Source of the DNA: Pseudoips prasinana
Lineage: Eukaryota; Arthropoda; Insecta; Lepidoptera; Nolidae
DNA length: 64,000 nucleotides
Direction of reading: 5' to 3'
Assembly (NCBI GenBank): GCA_951640165.1
Contig: OX621257.1
Span: forward strand, 15,821,201-15,885,200
Below the pieces are notes generated by a model. The model had not been told where the DNA came from. It worked only from the letters and a program-made list of their open reading frames with translations, and searched no databases. The position numbers were made by a program, and so were the translations under genes. Within the stretch, counting starts at the first letter, position 1. Each line of letters starts with the position of its first letter. Shown here piece by piece: positions 29,785 through 41,400 of this stretch.

Positions 29785-29790
29785 GTGGCG
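29785..29790. repeat. Polinton target-site duplication, right copy (GTGGCG)
   Basis: Exact repeat of 14386-14391, directly after the last base of the element. Confidence 0.95.
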
Positions 29791-30214
29791 CATCACTAAT
29801 ATGCGTTCCCATCGAGCATTATTATTGTAAAACCAAAAAAAATGTGCAATGAAACTAAATCAAAAGTATTATAGATAACATTTGTTTTCAGGGTGCCAGA
29901 GGGTTGCGTGACAAGCCCGAAAACTTATCTTAATAACATTATGCCGTGTAACAAAAGGTATAAGTGTATTTCGGAAGGAATTGCAATGACTGGCGCTTTA
30001 CAAAACAGATTAATGTTGCCTGTATATCGGTTGCTCATCGTATATTCCGCGTCCATACTAGATACCGCTGTCGATATTAAACCAGCGCAGCGCGAAATGA
30101 TAACTGGCATGAAAAACTGTCAGGGTATCCTGCTACATGTGACAGGTGTCAGATGACAAATAAGTGCCTTATATGTGACTTTTAATAAACGTCTCTAAAT
30201 CTCTGTTAAAACTA
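29791..30214. other. Right flank of the Polinton, no gene recognised
   Basis: An open frame at about 29893-30156 follows a TTTGTTTTCAG acceptor-like sequence, but its translation shows no similarity I recognise and other frames look equally plausible. It may be decayed transposon sequence. Confidence 0.35.
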
Positions 30215-30759
30215 GTTCGCAGCACGAGCAATAGCCAATATAAAAAATATTGCAGAAATATTTAAACAACAGTTTTATATAACTTCACCCTTAGGCCCGT
30301 CGACTTCGAAGGTGCTGGATACTGGGTTTCATAGTTCCGGGACGGTAAGAATTACAGCCAAAATGGTGGCTCACGCTATCAAGCGTATAAAGAGAGGCAA
30401 ATCTCCCGGCCACGATGGCCTCAGTATCGAGCACCTTATACATGCTGGACCCCACATTGCACGAGTACTGGCCATATTTTATTCACTCTGTTTAAGCCAT
30501 TCGTATTTACCTCTAGATTTAATGAAAACAATTGTCGTGCCAATTGTGAAAAACAAAACAGGTGACTTGTCTAGTAAAGCAAACTACAGGCCCATTTCAT
30601 TAGCAACTGTGGTAGCTAAGGTGCTTGACAGTGTGCGTGATGTTCAATTGGACCAGTACGTAAAGCTACATGATAATCAATTTGTTTTCAGACCACAATT
30701 ATCGACGGAAAGCGCCATTTTGTGCTTGAAGCACACTGTTAAGCACTATACGAAGTTAA

Positions 30760-33445
30760 GAACTATATGAGATTTTTTATATGAGTTGTATGACAGAAGG
30801 TCCTATAACCCTGATGTCAATTTTATTAATTATGTTAGAAATTATTCAAAATTTTTTTAAAAGGTTTGCATTCAAGCTAAATCTTTATATATAAGAGATA
30901 AAATTAAAAAATCTGATAATAAAATAAAATCAGCTTGGCAAATAATTAATACTGAAACTGGTAAAAGTAGATCAAGAGATCAAACATTAGTATTGAATAT
31001 TGGTGATGAACTGGTTTCAGACAAGCTTACCATTGCCAATTTTTTAGCTGCCTTTTTTGCAAATATACCCGTGGATATTACTAAGTGTCTCGCATCATCA
31101 CCAGATGTGGCTGAACTCTTTTTAAATCAAAGCGTAAAACAAACTGTGCCTAACTTTAGTTTTAAATCCGTAACAAGTGATGATATTATAAAAGCTTTTA
31201 AGAGTATTAAAAGGAAAGGCACAGAAGATTTGTGGGGACTGTCTGTTAAAGCAATTGAACCAATCATACTAAACATTGCTACAATCCTTGCAGCCATCTT
31301 CAATGGCTGTATAAGTGATGGTGTCTTTCCCGATTTAATGAAAATAAGTAAGATAATACCCATTTTCAAGGCAGGTTGTTCAAAAAATGCCACGAATTAT
31401 AGGCCTATCTCAATACTGCCAGCTTTAAGTAAAATATTTGAAAAGCTGATGCTCAGCCAAATGTTGTCGCACTTTAACGTGAATGATATATTGCATAACA
31501 AGCAGTTCGGGTTTACAAGGGGCCGCTCTACTCAGGATGCAGGTTGCACATTAATTAGGTCAATATTGGAGGCTTGGGAGGGATCACAGGATGCGCTGGG
31601 AGTTTTCTGTGATCTCTCTAAGGCTTTCGATTGCGTTGATCATCGTACGCTCGTTGTTAAACTGAAGTACTATGGAATATCTGGCACATCTCTTGATCTT
31701 GTGATGTCCTATTTATCGGGGCGACAACAGATGGTTTCGATAGGCGGTGTCACTTCGGCACGTCATCCTGTGAAAATGGGGGTGCCCCAAGGATCTATAT
31801 TGGGCCCATTTTTATTTCTAGTTTATATAAATGATCTCCTTTATCTGGTAGAGAAAGTATCAGACATAGTTTTGTTCGCTGATGATACGTCGCTCATATT
31901 TAAAGTAAATAGAAAGGATAAAGATCTTATTGAGCATAATAAAACACTCAGCTTTATATCAGAATGGTTTTCGGCAAATAATCTCTTGCTAAATGCAGGG
32001 AAAACTAAATGCATCAGGTTCTCATTGCCGAATGTGACTCAAATTGTACCAACAGTTGCACTTAATGCAAAAATATTAGATTTAGTCCCATCGACCGTAT
32101 TTTTGGGATTGACACTTGATTCAAAATTGCAATGGGGTCCTCAGATTGAAAAGTTAGCAGGTAAATTAAGTCCGGCTTCCTATGCTGTCTGGAAAATAAG
32201 GCAATTGTCAGATGAACAAACTGCTAGATTAGTGTATTTCGCGTACTTTCATAGCATTATGTCGTATGGCATTCTGCTGTGGGGTTCGGCGGCTGACATA
32301 GGTACTATTTTTGTATTGCAGAAAAGAGCAGTCAGAGTCATTTATGGTTTCGGCAGTCGCGATTGTTTGCGAAATTTGTTTAAAGAAATAAATATACTTA
32401 CTGTGCCATCGGAATATATATATCAGAATATAATGTTTGTTAGAAAAAATATTCATAATTATAAAAAGAAAAGTGAACTGCATAATATAAATACTAGGAA
32501 TAAAAACAAACTAGCCATGCCAGGCTTTAGAGTAAGCAAAACTAATAAATCATTTTTAGGAAATTGTATTAGGTTTTATAACAAGCTTCCTACTCAAATT
32601 ACTGATCTGCCTGACACAAGTTTTAAAACACATATTAAACGTATACTTATGGCTAGGGGTTATTACACCACTAAAGAGTACATCGATGACAAAGACGTCT
32701 GGCTCTCACTTCCTACCTGCACATTGCTCGCTGGAGATCTTGTAGCCATATAGACATGACTGATCTGCTGTGTTACGTGAACTATCTGTAAATGATTGCT
32801 ATCATATACTTAATTTAAAATTATTGACTCTGTCTCAAAATGAATAATGTTATTGTTTCGAAGTTTTTCTTTTGTATACCTAAATATAATCTAAAATAAT
32901 AAGCATTCAGACAACCGATCGAGCATATATTGTGTTTGCCTACTAAATAATTACTCTAATTGGACCAAATCCCGTGTTCATGCCCGCTTGAGTATGTTTC
33001 GCCGGACCGTCTCAACTGGGTCGTGTTGAAACCGGTAGTAGATGAACCCACTGAGTTTGTTTCGCTGGGTCTTCTCAGTTGGGGCGCATTGGATCCGGTG
33101 GTAGCATTAAAGCGCGACCGTCGTTATTAACACAAGGTCCGTCATAATAATAATACCTTTAATATAGACAGAACCATTGACAATATGTAGTAAAAATATT
33201 AGACTCAAACTAGATAATTAAACATAATCTCTTGACAATAACTTGATACGAGCTTGCTAAATATCATTTCTGTAATAAAATAAATTTTATAAATGTTTTC
33301 ATACAAGATGTACCTAAATATCTATGTTACTAGAAATAATATCTAATGTATACAACTATATTACTACAAACATGTTCTGACTATTTACAAGCGCTTTTTT
33401 AAAGTCTACGTGAATAATAACCTTTTTTATTTTATTTTATTTTAT
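30760..33445 (+). mobile_element. Jockey/CR1-like retrotransposon B, 5'-truncated, inside RT A
   Basis: It begins within an RT linker region and contains a long RT frame (30993-32753). About 690 bp of 3' UTR follow, ending in a TTTTA-repeat tail at about 33424-33447. The 3' UTR part (32990-33440) recurs 5'-truncated on the minus strand at 35860-36335 and 44640-44945, as expected of a non-LTR 3' end. The element interrupts RT A precisely. Confidence 0.7.
30993..32753 (+). CDS. Reverse transcriptase of element B
   Basis: A 586-codon open frame whose visible RT blocks are NYRPISILPALSKIFEKL, FCDLSKAFDCVDH (motif A), MGVPQGSILGPFLF (motif B) and VLFADDTSLIF (catalytic centre), then VFLGLTLDSKL. 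A C-terminal FYNKLPTQITDLP block is typical of Jockey/CR1 elements. The frame extends open upstream to about 30870 without an ATG and lacks the apurinic endonuclease, so this copy is truncated; the RT domain itself seems undamaged. Confidence 0.85.
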   Translation: MNIGDELVSDKLTIANFLAAFFANIPVDITKCLASSPDVAELFLNQSVKQTVPNFSFKSVTSDDIIKAFKSIKRKGTEDLWGLSVKAIEPIILNIATILAAIFNGCISDGVFPDLMKISKIIPIFKAGCSKNATNYRPISILPALSKIFEKLMLSQMLSHFNVNDILHNKQFGFTRGRSTQDAGCTLIRSILEAWEGSQDALGVFCDLSKAFDCVDHRTLVVKLKYYGISGTSLDLVMSYLSGRQQMVSIGGVTSARHPVKMGVPQGSILGPFLFLVYINDLLYLVEKVSDIVLFADDTSLIFKVNRKDKDLIEHNKTLSFISEWFSANNLLLNAGKTKCIRFSLPNVTQIVPTVALNAKILDLVPSTVFLGLTLDSKLQWGPQIEKLAGKLSPASYAVWKIRQLSDEQTARLVYFAYFHSIMSYGILLWGSAADIGTIFVLQKRAVRVIYGFGSRDCLRNLFKEINILTVPSEYIYQNIMFVRKNIHNYKKKSELHNINTRNKNKLAMPGFRVSKTNKSFLGNCIRFYNKLPTQITDLPDTSFKTHIKRILMARGYYTTKEYIDDKDVWLSLPTCTLLAGDLVAI

Positions 33446-34849
33446 ACCGATAGACGAACGCCGATCTACGGCTGTTTTCTCGATATGTCAAAGGCTTTCG
33501 ACATGGTGTCATATGACATTCTGTGGCGGAAGTTACGGGACATAGAACTACCTTGTGACTTGATTAATATATTCAAGTACTGGTATAGAAATCAAATAAA
33601 TACTGTTCGTTGGGCGGGAGCTCTTTCAACTCCTTATAAACTAGAGTGCGGAGTGAGGCAGGGTGGGCTGACCTCACCCCGCCTTTTTAATTTATATATC
33701 AATGAGCTGATTGTGGCGCTCAGTAGCTGCCGTGTTGGCTGTCACATAGAAGATGTGTGTGTTAATAATATAAGTTTCGCTGATGACATGGCATTATTAA
33801 GTGCTTCGGTTTGTGGCATTAGAAAGATGCTAAACATATGTGAGGGTTATGCGGCGTCCCATGGTCTAATGTACAATACAAGCAAAACGGTGTACATGGT
33901 GTTTGCGTCAGGAACTAAGTGCCCCTCTAATGTTCCTCCTATCAAGCTAAATGGCAATAACTTGGAGAGAGTAAATCATTTGAAATATCTGGGACACGTA
34001 TTGACAGTAGACCTAAGAGGGATGACGCGGATATGGAACGTGAGCGGAGAGCACTATCCGTGAGAGCTAATATGATACCACGCAGGTTTGCACGTTGTTC
34101 AAACGAAGTGAAAATAACCCTTTTTATAGCATATTGTACGTCCCTTTACACGTGCAGCCTGTGGGCAAATTAAACACGGAGAGCGCATAGTGCTCTCCGT
34201 GTTCAATACAACAATGCATTCAGGACATTGTTGCGGCTGCCCCGCTACTGCAGTGCATCGGGCATGTTTGCGGAGGCGCGCATCGATTGCTTCTACGCTA
34301 CTCTGCGCAAGCGGTGCGCGTCCATGCTAAGCAGAGTGCGGGCCAGCCGAAATTCCGCCTTGGCTGTCATAGGAAACAGGCTAGATTGCCCTTACGTCAG
34401 TCTCTGGATCGGTCTGAATGTGCAGCTTGATACACTGACTCACGCAAGAAGCCATTGCTGTTAGAGTTGTGAATGCAAAATTATATTGTAGATACTAACA
34501 TAATTTTTAAGATTTAAGTTTTTCTAACAAAATGGATCCTTGTTATCTGATTGAAAATAAATTTATTATTATTATTATAAAGTTTAAAACATAATTTTAA
34601 TAAGGATCAACCATGCGGTCGAATTATTATGATAATGAACTAATTGATAGCAACAAATATATTCAGTCTTTTCTAGAAATAAAAAGCGGGAGCTGTCACT
34701 GCTGTTACATAATTTTCCCAGTACTGGAATACCATAGAACTTTTTCCTACTATTATCTTAATTTGTTCAAAAGCTTTGTACTTACTATTATATGTTCCTA
34801 ATAAAATGTATGTGCTAAGACACGCACAACCACTCCTTGGAATTAATTA

Positions 34850-35385
34850 ACAGGCCGGTTGGCGTGGTTGGTAGATCTTGGCCTTTCACGCAGCTGGTCG
34901 TGGATTCGATGCCAACCCAGGACAGATATTTGTGTGCATGAACATGGCTGTTTGTCCCGTGTCGGTGTAATCTATACATATAATAAAATCGTAGGAAATT
35001 CAAAACTGTACATTTAATATTTTTTTTAAAGGATACTCGGGGCGTGATCTACAATCGATATAGAAGCCAAAAATATAGTTTTTAGAATTTTTGTCTGTTT
35101 ATCAGTTTGTCTGTATGCATCAAAAAGTACTGCATGTATTTACTTTAAATTTGCTTGAATATTACTAAGAGGTCGGTTCAACATATAGAGTACATATTAT
35201 CACGCTATCACTTACCGGGGAGGAGCTGTGATCATTTATAAAGTTAACGCGGGTAAAACCGCGGGGCTCAGCTAGTTATCTATACAAGTATTTATTTACA
35301 AAAGAAAAGTAGTAGTTATATCAGTTATCTAATTTACATCTGTTCAGATGGCCGTGTGTGAATTTCCCAGGATATTATTAGTAAG
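34850..35385 (+). mobile_element. SINE copy split by a Helitron
   Basis: The head (GGCGTGGTTGGTAGATC, then GATTCGATGCC, ...GTCGGTGTAA) stops at 34970. The body resumes at 35276 with TTATCTATACAAGTATTT and runs to CCCAGGATATTATTAGTAAG. Removing 34971-35275 restores the family order seen at 10090-10313. Confidence 0.8.
34971..35275 (+). mobile_element. Non-autonomous Helitron, 305 bp, exact ends
   Basis: It begins TC (TCTATACATATAATAAAATC) and ends CTAG, and sits between A34970 and T35276 of a SINE, so the Helitron rule 5'-TC...CTAG-3' inserted at AT with no target duplication is met. A short GC-rich hairpin-like GCGGGTAAAACCGCGG lies 7 nt before the 3' end. Related copies are at 41778-42090 (minus) and about 38017-38260 (minus). 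Confidence 0.8.
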
Positions 35386-35855
35386 TATTAATGAACCGCG
35401 GAGGTATTTCCGATACGATATGTCATGAAGAATTGATTGATTCAAGAAGCGAGCCAAAGTCTTTAAAGGTTTGCACACACACACTTGCGATCCTTCTGAT
35501 GTTACGAATGTCTATGGACGGCGGTGATCTCTTACCATCAGATTACACCATTCCCCGTTGCCTTACCTAAAAAAAACAAAACAATAATTTTGGCCGCAAC
35601 TGTACCAACTATTTCAAATTCCAGAAAAATAATATTTGTTCCGGTTTCTAGGTACTCATGAATAATTCGCTGAGTGTAATAAGCTTTAGATAATACTTCC
35701 TCTCTTTGCGAAAGATTTGGGCTATTTTCGTTGGATAACGATCGAGGAGATCCTTAAGCGAGGTAGATATTTTTTTAGTCTGATTTACTTCCTGATTTAT
35801 TGTTTACGGTTTCTCAGAACTGTATCGGTATTGCTAACGTAGTGTGGGTAAATAA
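35386..35855. other. No gene recognised; repeat fragment
   Basis: Positions 35440-35572 contain GGTGATCTCTTACCATCAG, a piece of the family also at 36440-36545 and 52250-52345. The rest is AT-rich and unassigned. Confidence 0.35.
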
Positions 35856-35859
35856 AATA

Positions 35860-36335
35860 ATAAAAAAGGTTTTTATTGACGTAGACTTTAAAAAAGCGCT
35901 TGTAAATAGTCAGAACATATTCGTAGTAATATATAATTAATTTATAATTATTTCTAGGTACATATAGATATTTAGGTACACGGATTGTAGGAAATAATTT
36001 ACAATAAGATCTATTTTATAACAGTAACGATATTTAACTAACTTAAATTAAGTTATTGTCAAGGATCATGTGTAGGTTTAATTATCAAAATTTTAAATTT
36101 TAGCTATATTTTTACTACATATTGTCGAATGGTTCTGTCTATATTAAGGTACGAATTAAATGTTATTATTATGGCGGACCTTGTGTTTATAACGACGGTC
36201 GCGCTTTAATGCTACCACCGGATCCAATGCGCCCCAACTGAGAAGACCAAGCGAAACAAACTCAGCGGGTGTCTCTACTACCGGTTTCAACACGGCCCAG
36301 TTGAGACGCTCCGGCGAAACATACTCAATGTAGGT
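35860..36335 (-). mobile_element. 5'-truncated 3' end of element-B family
   Basis: Reverse complement of the 3' UTR at 32990-33440: it starts at the tail (TAAAAAAGGTTTTTATTGACG) and continues through GTCAGAACAT, CCACCGGATCCAATGCGCCC and GGTTTCAACACGGCCCAG. Non-coding. Confidence 0.75.
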
Positions 36336-36365
36336 ATATAAAGTTCCAATGATATGATATTTTTT

Positions 36366-36945
36366 AAACAACGGGCGTGGTTGGTAAATACTTGCCTTTC
36401 ACGCCGCAAGTTTATGGTGTCGGTTCCCACCCAGAACTATTTTCTTAAAGGCCGGCAGCGTACATGCGGCTGCTCTGGTATTGCGAGTGTCCGTGGGCGG
36501 CGGTGATCACTTACCATCAGGTGACCCACTTGCTCGTTTGCCTAGCTATTATATTATAACAAAGGACAGATATTTGTGTGCATGAACATGTGTTTTTGTC
36601 CTGAGTCTGGGTGTAATTGTCTATATAAGTATGTGTTTACAAAAGAAAAGTAGTATATGTAGTATATCAGTTATCTGGTTTACATAGTACAAGCTCCGCT
36701 TAGTTTGGGATCAGATGGCCGTCGATCGCAGTTTGATGGTCATAGTTCAAAGAAAAACGCTGCTGCCCGTTCTCTGGTAGGTATTACCTCGGTCGATTTT
36801 ACGCCCCCACGGGATGAGATGAGGTGATGATATTCTATGCCGTCACCACACAGCGTTATACAAGTACCATAGTACAAACTCTGCTTAATTTGGGAGCAGA
36901 TGGCCGTGTGAGAATAATGTCCCAGGATATTATTATTATTATAAT
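36366..36945 (+). mobile_element. SINE copy interrupted twice
   Basis: The head (GGCGTGGTTGGTAAATACTT) is followed at about 36440-36560 by an unrelated repeat containing GGTGATCACTTACCATCAGG. The SINE body resumes at GGACAGATATTTGTGTGCAT, is interrupted again at about 36722-36870 by a repeat with ACGCCCCCACGGGATGAGA, and ends with CCCAGGATATTATTATTATT at about 36925. Confidence 0.7.
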
Positions 36946-38016
36946 ATCCCTCTTTAACGTTGAAGTTTAAAAATAAAGTGGATTAGTAACTTGGAGTGGC
37001 TGTAAACCAGGTTTCCCTAACCAGAAAAAAAATCCCGGCGATTTATTCACCGAGCAGCTTTATTAGGGTGGTCGCTTGACGTATAGCTTAATTAATCAAT
37101 AGGGTATAGTGTTGTGCTCCTACAGTTTTAACAACTCGGTTTTAATGTTCTCTTCTGATGGTTTAGTAAATTTATCGAACACCTGTTATATGTGGTAGGT
37201 ATAACAATCGAATAAATTTTAAAATTAAAGAAGTAATTAATTTTACTCCAAATTGGGTAATCATAAATTTTATCGTCCGGCGAGTGTCGAACGTGCTCCC
37301 TCTACTAATCAGGGATAGGCGCTCTGCTGTTAAGCTACGAATAATCCACAATGGTACACACGGCTACATATCAAGCTATACATTTCCAATATAAGCTGAC
37401 CTCTCATTGTATGGAGATCCTATACAACGCCATATCAGCTTATACTGGAAATGTATAGCTTGAGATGTAACCGTGAGTACCTAAATCAAATTTAGTATTC
37501 CCTTGCTAGCACCCTTCCAGACGAATTTATGATTTCCCATTTTTGGCTTAAAATTTACGCTTTGCTTTGCAAATAACACTACAAAACCATAATTTTGGAA
37601 ATAATAAATTATTTTTATTACAGTGAGATGTATGTATGTATATTGTAATGAATGTCTATCTCTCATACAATCTATTTGGATGATTAATATTATTGTTGAT
37701 CCAATTATTTGATTCAGTATAACTAATTTAAAACTTAGTAACTTTTCATCGGTGGTACAATTACCCTATCCTAAAAGCCATATTACAAATATTGCTATTT
37801 TCACCATCATCATATCAGCCTAAACACGTGTTGGACAAAGGATCTCCAGAATGGCCGGTCTTGTTGTGCTACCCGCATCCAGCGGCTTGCCACTGCTCTG
37901 CTGGGATAGGATAATTATTGTATTAAAGGTTAATAATATCTTCCATCCAAACAGTTGACATAGTTTGAGGTTGTAATCTTTTAAAATTGCTCTTACAGGT
38001 AAGTTTATTTTAAACT
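36946..38016. other. No gene; contains an imperfect long hairpin
   Basis: Arms about 37369-37410 and 37434-37475 pair with about three mismatches in 42 bp; the short loop itself has partly complementary ends, giving a ~107-nt hairpin of pre-miRNA-like shape. A SINE-head-like sequence on the minus strand lies at about 37275-37350. A 7-bp GATGATG-type fragment and an RTE-like scrap lie near 37800-37900. Confidence 0.45.
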
Positions 38017-38260
38017 AGCCGTGCCCCGTGGTTTTACCCGTGTTAAACTTTATAAATTATAGCCTGTGTTAATCCAGCGTGTCAGCTGACGTTTAGACGT
38101 GAAGAAGTAACAAACATACACACACGCACACGCTCACGTAGTCGTAAATGGAAGTTTCAAAAATAAAATTAGAAAAGCAGAGATATTTCTTATGGTTTTA
38201 CCCCAATTTAAACGTGTGTAAAATTTTCGAATAAATTCGATATTATATCTGTTTACAGAC
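38017..38260 (-). mobile_element. Helitron fragment (minus strand)
   Basis: CTAG at 38017-38020 followed by CCGTGCCCCGTGGTTTTACC mirrors the 3' end of the Helitron at 34971-35275. The other end is not defined; a GTTTGTTACTTC-type internal segment is present on the minus strand. Confidence 0.5.
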
Positions 38261-38280
38261 AAGAAAGATCAATACCAATA

Positions 38281-38960
38281 AATAAAAAAACCGGCCAAGT
38301 GCGAGTGGGACTCGCCCATGAAGGGTTCCGTAGCAGCAAGTATTGCAGTTGATTAAATGAAAGCAAATTGCGGTTTACGATTTATGACCTATTAAAAAAA
38401 ACTATTTCCTAGATCTCGTTCAAACCAATTTTCGTTGTTAGTTTGTATGGTAATGTACATCATATATTTTTTTTACTTTTATGATACTCTTATTTTCGAA
38501 ATTACAGGTTACAGTTATTCTAAACTGAATAGTTTGCACGAGAGACACTTCCAAAGTGGTAAAAATGAGTGTTCCCCGACACTCATTTTATCACTTGTGG
38601 GCTGTCTATCGATAGGTCTTCAAAAATGATATTGAGGTTTTTAATGTCATTTTTATCTTAACTGAATAGTTTGCGCGAGAGACACTTCCAAAGTGGTAAA
38701 ATGAGTGCCCCCCCCCCCCCACCCCTGTAACTTCTAAAATAAGAGAATGATAAAACTAAAAAAAATATATGATGTACATTACCATGCAAACTTTAATTCA
38801 AACGAAAATTGGTTTGAACGAGATCTAGCTAGTAGTTTTTTTTAATACGTCATAAATCGTTAACCACAATTTTCTTTCATTAAATCAACTGTAATACTTG
38901 CTGCTACGGAACCCTTCATGGGCGAGTCCAACTCGCACTTGGCTGGTTTTTTTATTAGTA
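38281..38960. mobile_element. Foldback/MITE-like element
   Basis: The left arm starting CCGGCCAAGTGCGAGTGGGA ... GAAGGGTTCCGTAGCAGCAA and running to about 38510 is repeated inverted from about 38745 to 38951. In the centre, CGAGAGACACTTCCAAAGTG occurs twice as a direct repeat (38540 and 38676) and a C homopolymer lies at about 38707-38720. Sequence beyond the right arm (38960-39110), including CATGAGATACAGCCTGGTGA, is a companion repeat commonly found next to this element in Lepidoptera. Confidence 0.75.
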
Positions 38961-39286
38961 TTTGTTGTTATAGCGGAAAGCACAATACATCATATGTATA
39001 TAATTTCAACTGTCGAACTATTACGGTTCATGAGATACAGCCTGGTGACAGACGGACAGACAGACAGCGAAATCTTAGTAATAGGGTCCCGTTTACCCTT
39101 TGGCTACGAAACCCTAATAATGGCAGTAAAAGTTTTTGCCTTAATGAACTTCGCTTTCGAGATCAGAACGTTCATTGAAGGTCAATGAGGCTAGTTAATT
39201 GGTTACACGTGTGCGAGCCATCTGGTCTTGAAATCTTCGATCCGAAATTGTTAGAGACATTAAGTTGATTGTGAGGAACACCACCC

Positions 39287-39737
39287 ATAAAAAACTCACA
39301 CCCATAAATCAAAATTTATGATGCATGAGTTACAGCTGACGCACCTGTCTCACCTGAGCACTGACACCCTTATTTAAAAACGAAGTCTTAAGTTAAACTG
39401 CAGTTGAGTAGACCAAGCAATCTCATTGGATGGTTTTCGACTAAACCAAGGATCAACTGCAGTTTAACTTTAGACTTCCTTTTTAAATACAAAAAATACA
39501 AAATACAAAAATGATTTATTTCATCTCCACAAATTACATGATATTAACATGAAAGAAATAAAGTTGACAAAATGTATGAAGTTGCAACTTGTGGGAGATC
39601 TGGAGTCCAAACTAAGCCAAGGCCTGTATTTTGGCACTCCAGGCCCCCCCGAAACCTAGTACATTATATAAATTTGTCAGCAAGATACTTTTTTATTTAG
39701 CTATATATAAGTAGTAAATAAACCTGTGTAAGCGTGT

Positions 39738-39769
<32 letters not shown>

Positions 39770-40742
39770 ATGCGCGTGTGTGTGTTTTTGCATATAGAAA
39801 ATTGAGTAGATACATCTTTAGTTTAATTATGGGATTGAATTTAATTATACATACATTAGTATTGATTATGATAAACAATATTATGTAAATAGTAGTTTTA
39901 AGATTTTTAAGTTACTGCAGCAATTTGATAATGTTTTCGGTATCAGAGTAATCCATTTTAAGCAGCCAATTTCTTACCACATTTCTACATTCGGCTCTCC
40001 GGTAGTTTGCTAAGGAAATTTCCTTGTTTAGTTTATTATAGATCATACTTCCTCGAAATGGAAAGAACTTTTGTGCAAAGGAAGTATGTACAACTGTGGG
40101 TTCACATATTGCATAATGCCTTCTTGTAGATGCCATGCGTTTTCTGCTTTCTTCAGGAAGGTTAATATGTTTACGTAATACTGTTTGCATGATGTACAGC
40201 TGGCGAACAGTCAGCACTTGTGCTTCCTTATAGAGTTGTAAGGTAGAGAACAAACGAGGTTTAGATAAACTTACTTTTAAAATCATTCTCTGAGTTCTTT
40301 CCAGAATTATTATTTTAGTTTTATCAGCACCTCCCCATGTGGTGATACAGTATGAGATTATTGATATGAATAAGAGTGTTAGTGCTCAGGTGAGTCAGGT
40401 GCGTAAGCTACTAACTCATGCATCATTAATTTTGGAACGAAGTTCCTTATCGCGCGTTGTGAAAGGGGGCTAGACGGAAAAAATCTTACGAAAAGTTGTC
40501 ACGACACTTTTTGCAGCTGTGCGGCGTGCGCATGTTTCTCTGTCTGTCTCTCTCTCTTATAGAAAGCAAGCCAGATATTTTCATTTCTATTTCGTATTGA
40601 ACAGTGTGGTGTCGCGACGATTATTTTTGTTGAGTGTATACAGGTTTTTTGTGCATCATAAATAATAAGAAATAACTTCGTTCCATCCGGGTGTCCCTTG
40701 ACACCTCTCAAGTTTAGATTTATGGGTGTGAGTTTTTTATGT
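39287..40742. mobile_element. Terminal-inverted-repeat DNA element with a nested retrotransposon
   Basis: The ends CATAAAAAACTCACACCCAT at 39287 and its reverse complement at about 40723-40742 define the element. Inner flanks are also inverted: GATGCATGAGTTA...CACCTGTCTCACCTGAGCAC at 39320-39362 mirrors 40379-40425. No transposase is visible. The region about 39487-40365 is a separate minus-strand non-LTR insertion. An inverted pair at 39373-39407 and 39452-39486 (33 of 35 bp) lies at the nested boundary. Confidence 0.65.
39487..40365 (-). pseudogene. Jockey/CR1-like RT C-terminus with 3' UTR, minus strand
   Basis: Minus-strand translation upstream of and through 40286-39912 gives ITTWGGADKTK, ERTQRMILKVS, FAQKFFPFRGSMIYNKLN and a stop at 39912: the C-terminal 'thumb' region of a Jockey/CR1 RT. 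The 3' UTR holds a TG microsatellite (about 39730-39785) and ends at an A/T-rich tail near 39490. 5'-truncated. Confidence 0.7.
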
Positions 40743-40984
40743 GCGGGTTAATCCCGCTCTCCTGTGTGAACGCCCACCTGCTTGCCTGCACTCAGCTATG
40801 GCCAAGAACGTACAGCCGAGCGCTTTTTTGCAATAAACAGATTAACTGGGAAAGTACTGGGAAAGTCCCTCCAAAATACACAAAACCATGCAGCATTATT
40901 ATGTTCAGGTCACTAGAGCTCGTCAGGAAGTGCGCACCCGCAATTGATATCATGTGTATTGCAAACGTGATGTCTTAAGTTCTA

Positions 40985-41400
40985 AGAACCGTTTATATAA
41001 GTATAATGCGAGTGTTCTGTACATACATACAAAGACTCGCGCCAGTTTCCCAGAGGGATAGGCAGAGTCAACGGATTTCCATTTGTCACGATCTTTGCAC
41101 ACCCCTTTTGCCTCGTTTACTGTCATTATATCCTTGATGTAAGAGAGGGTGTAGTCACAAAGATAGAAAAAGGTATGCTGAGATGGTTTGGGCATTTAGA
41201 AAGGATGAATGAAAGAAGATTGATAAAAGAAGTATATCTGGACTGTGTGAATGGGACAACCGGAAAGGGAAGACCTCGTAGAATTCTCATTCTCTGACCA
41301 AATCAGAGACGTTCTCAAGAAAGGCCAGGTCAGAAGTACCCTAAACCGGTGAGCATGTATGAATATTCTGTAAATGCATTTTATTAAAATCTTCTTTAGC
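40985..41400. pseudogene. Non-LTR RT tail fragments in opposite orientations
   Basis: On the plus strand 41155-41300 reads KIEKGMLRWFGHLERMNERR and GTTGKGRPRR, an RT C-terminal signature. On the minus strand 41140-41030 reads CKDRDKWKSVDSAYPSGK, the segment that should follow it, as seen in the Polinton copies at 16540-16686. The element's own end has therefore been inverted. Confidence 0.65.

Larger units (their letters stand above)
30215..34560 (+). pseudogene. Non-LTR reverse transcriptase A, split by insertion
   Basis: The N-terminal half (30215-30750) reads IKRIKRGKSPGHDGLSIEHL and NYRPISLATVVAKVLD. The C-terminal half resumes at about 33448 with TPIYGCFLDMSKAFDMV, GVRQGGLTSPRLFNLY and FADDMALL, and continues with frame breaks to 34464. 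Together these are one CR1/Rex1-like RT lacking its endonuclease. The 3' end has an ATT microsatellite at about 34564-34577. The coding sequence is cut near CACTATAC (30740-30748) and resumes after TTTATAC (33443-33449), suggesting a short TATAC target duplication of the inserted element. Confidence 0.8.

Noticed and set aside
29893..30156. Possible host exon after a TTTTCAG acceptor
   Set aside because: No donor-linked partner exon and no recognisable protein; kept only as unassigned flank.
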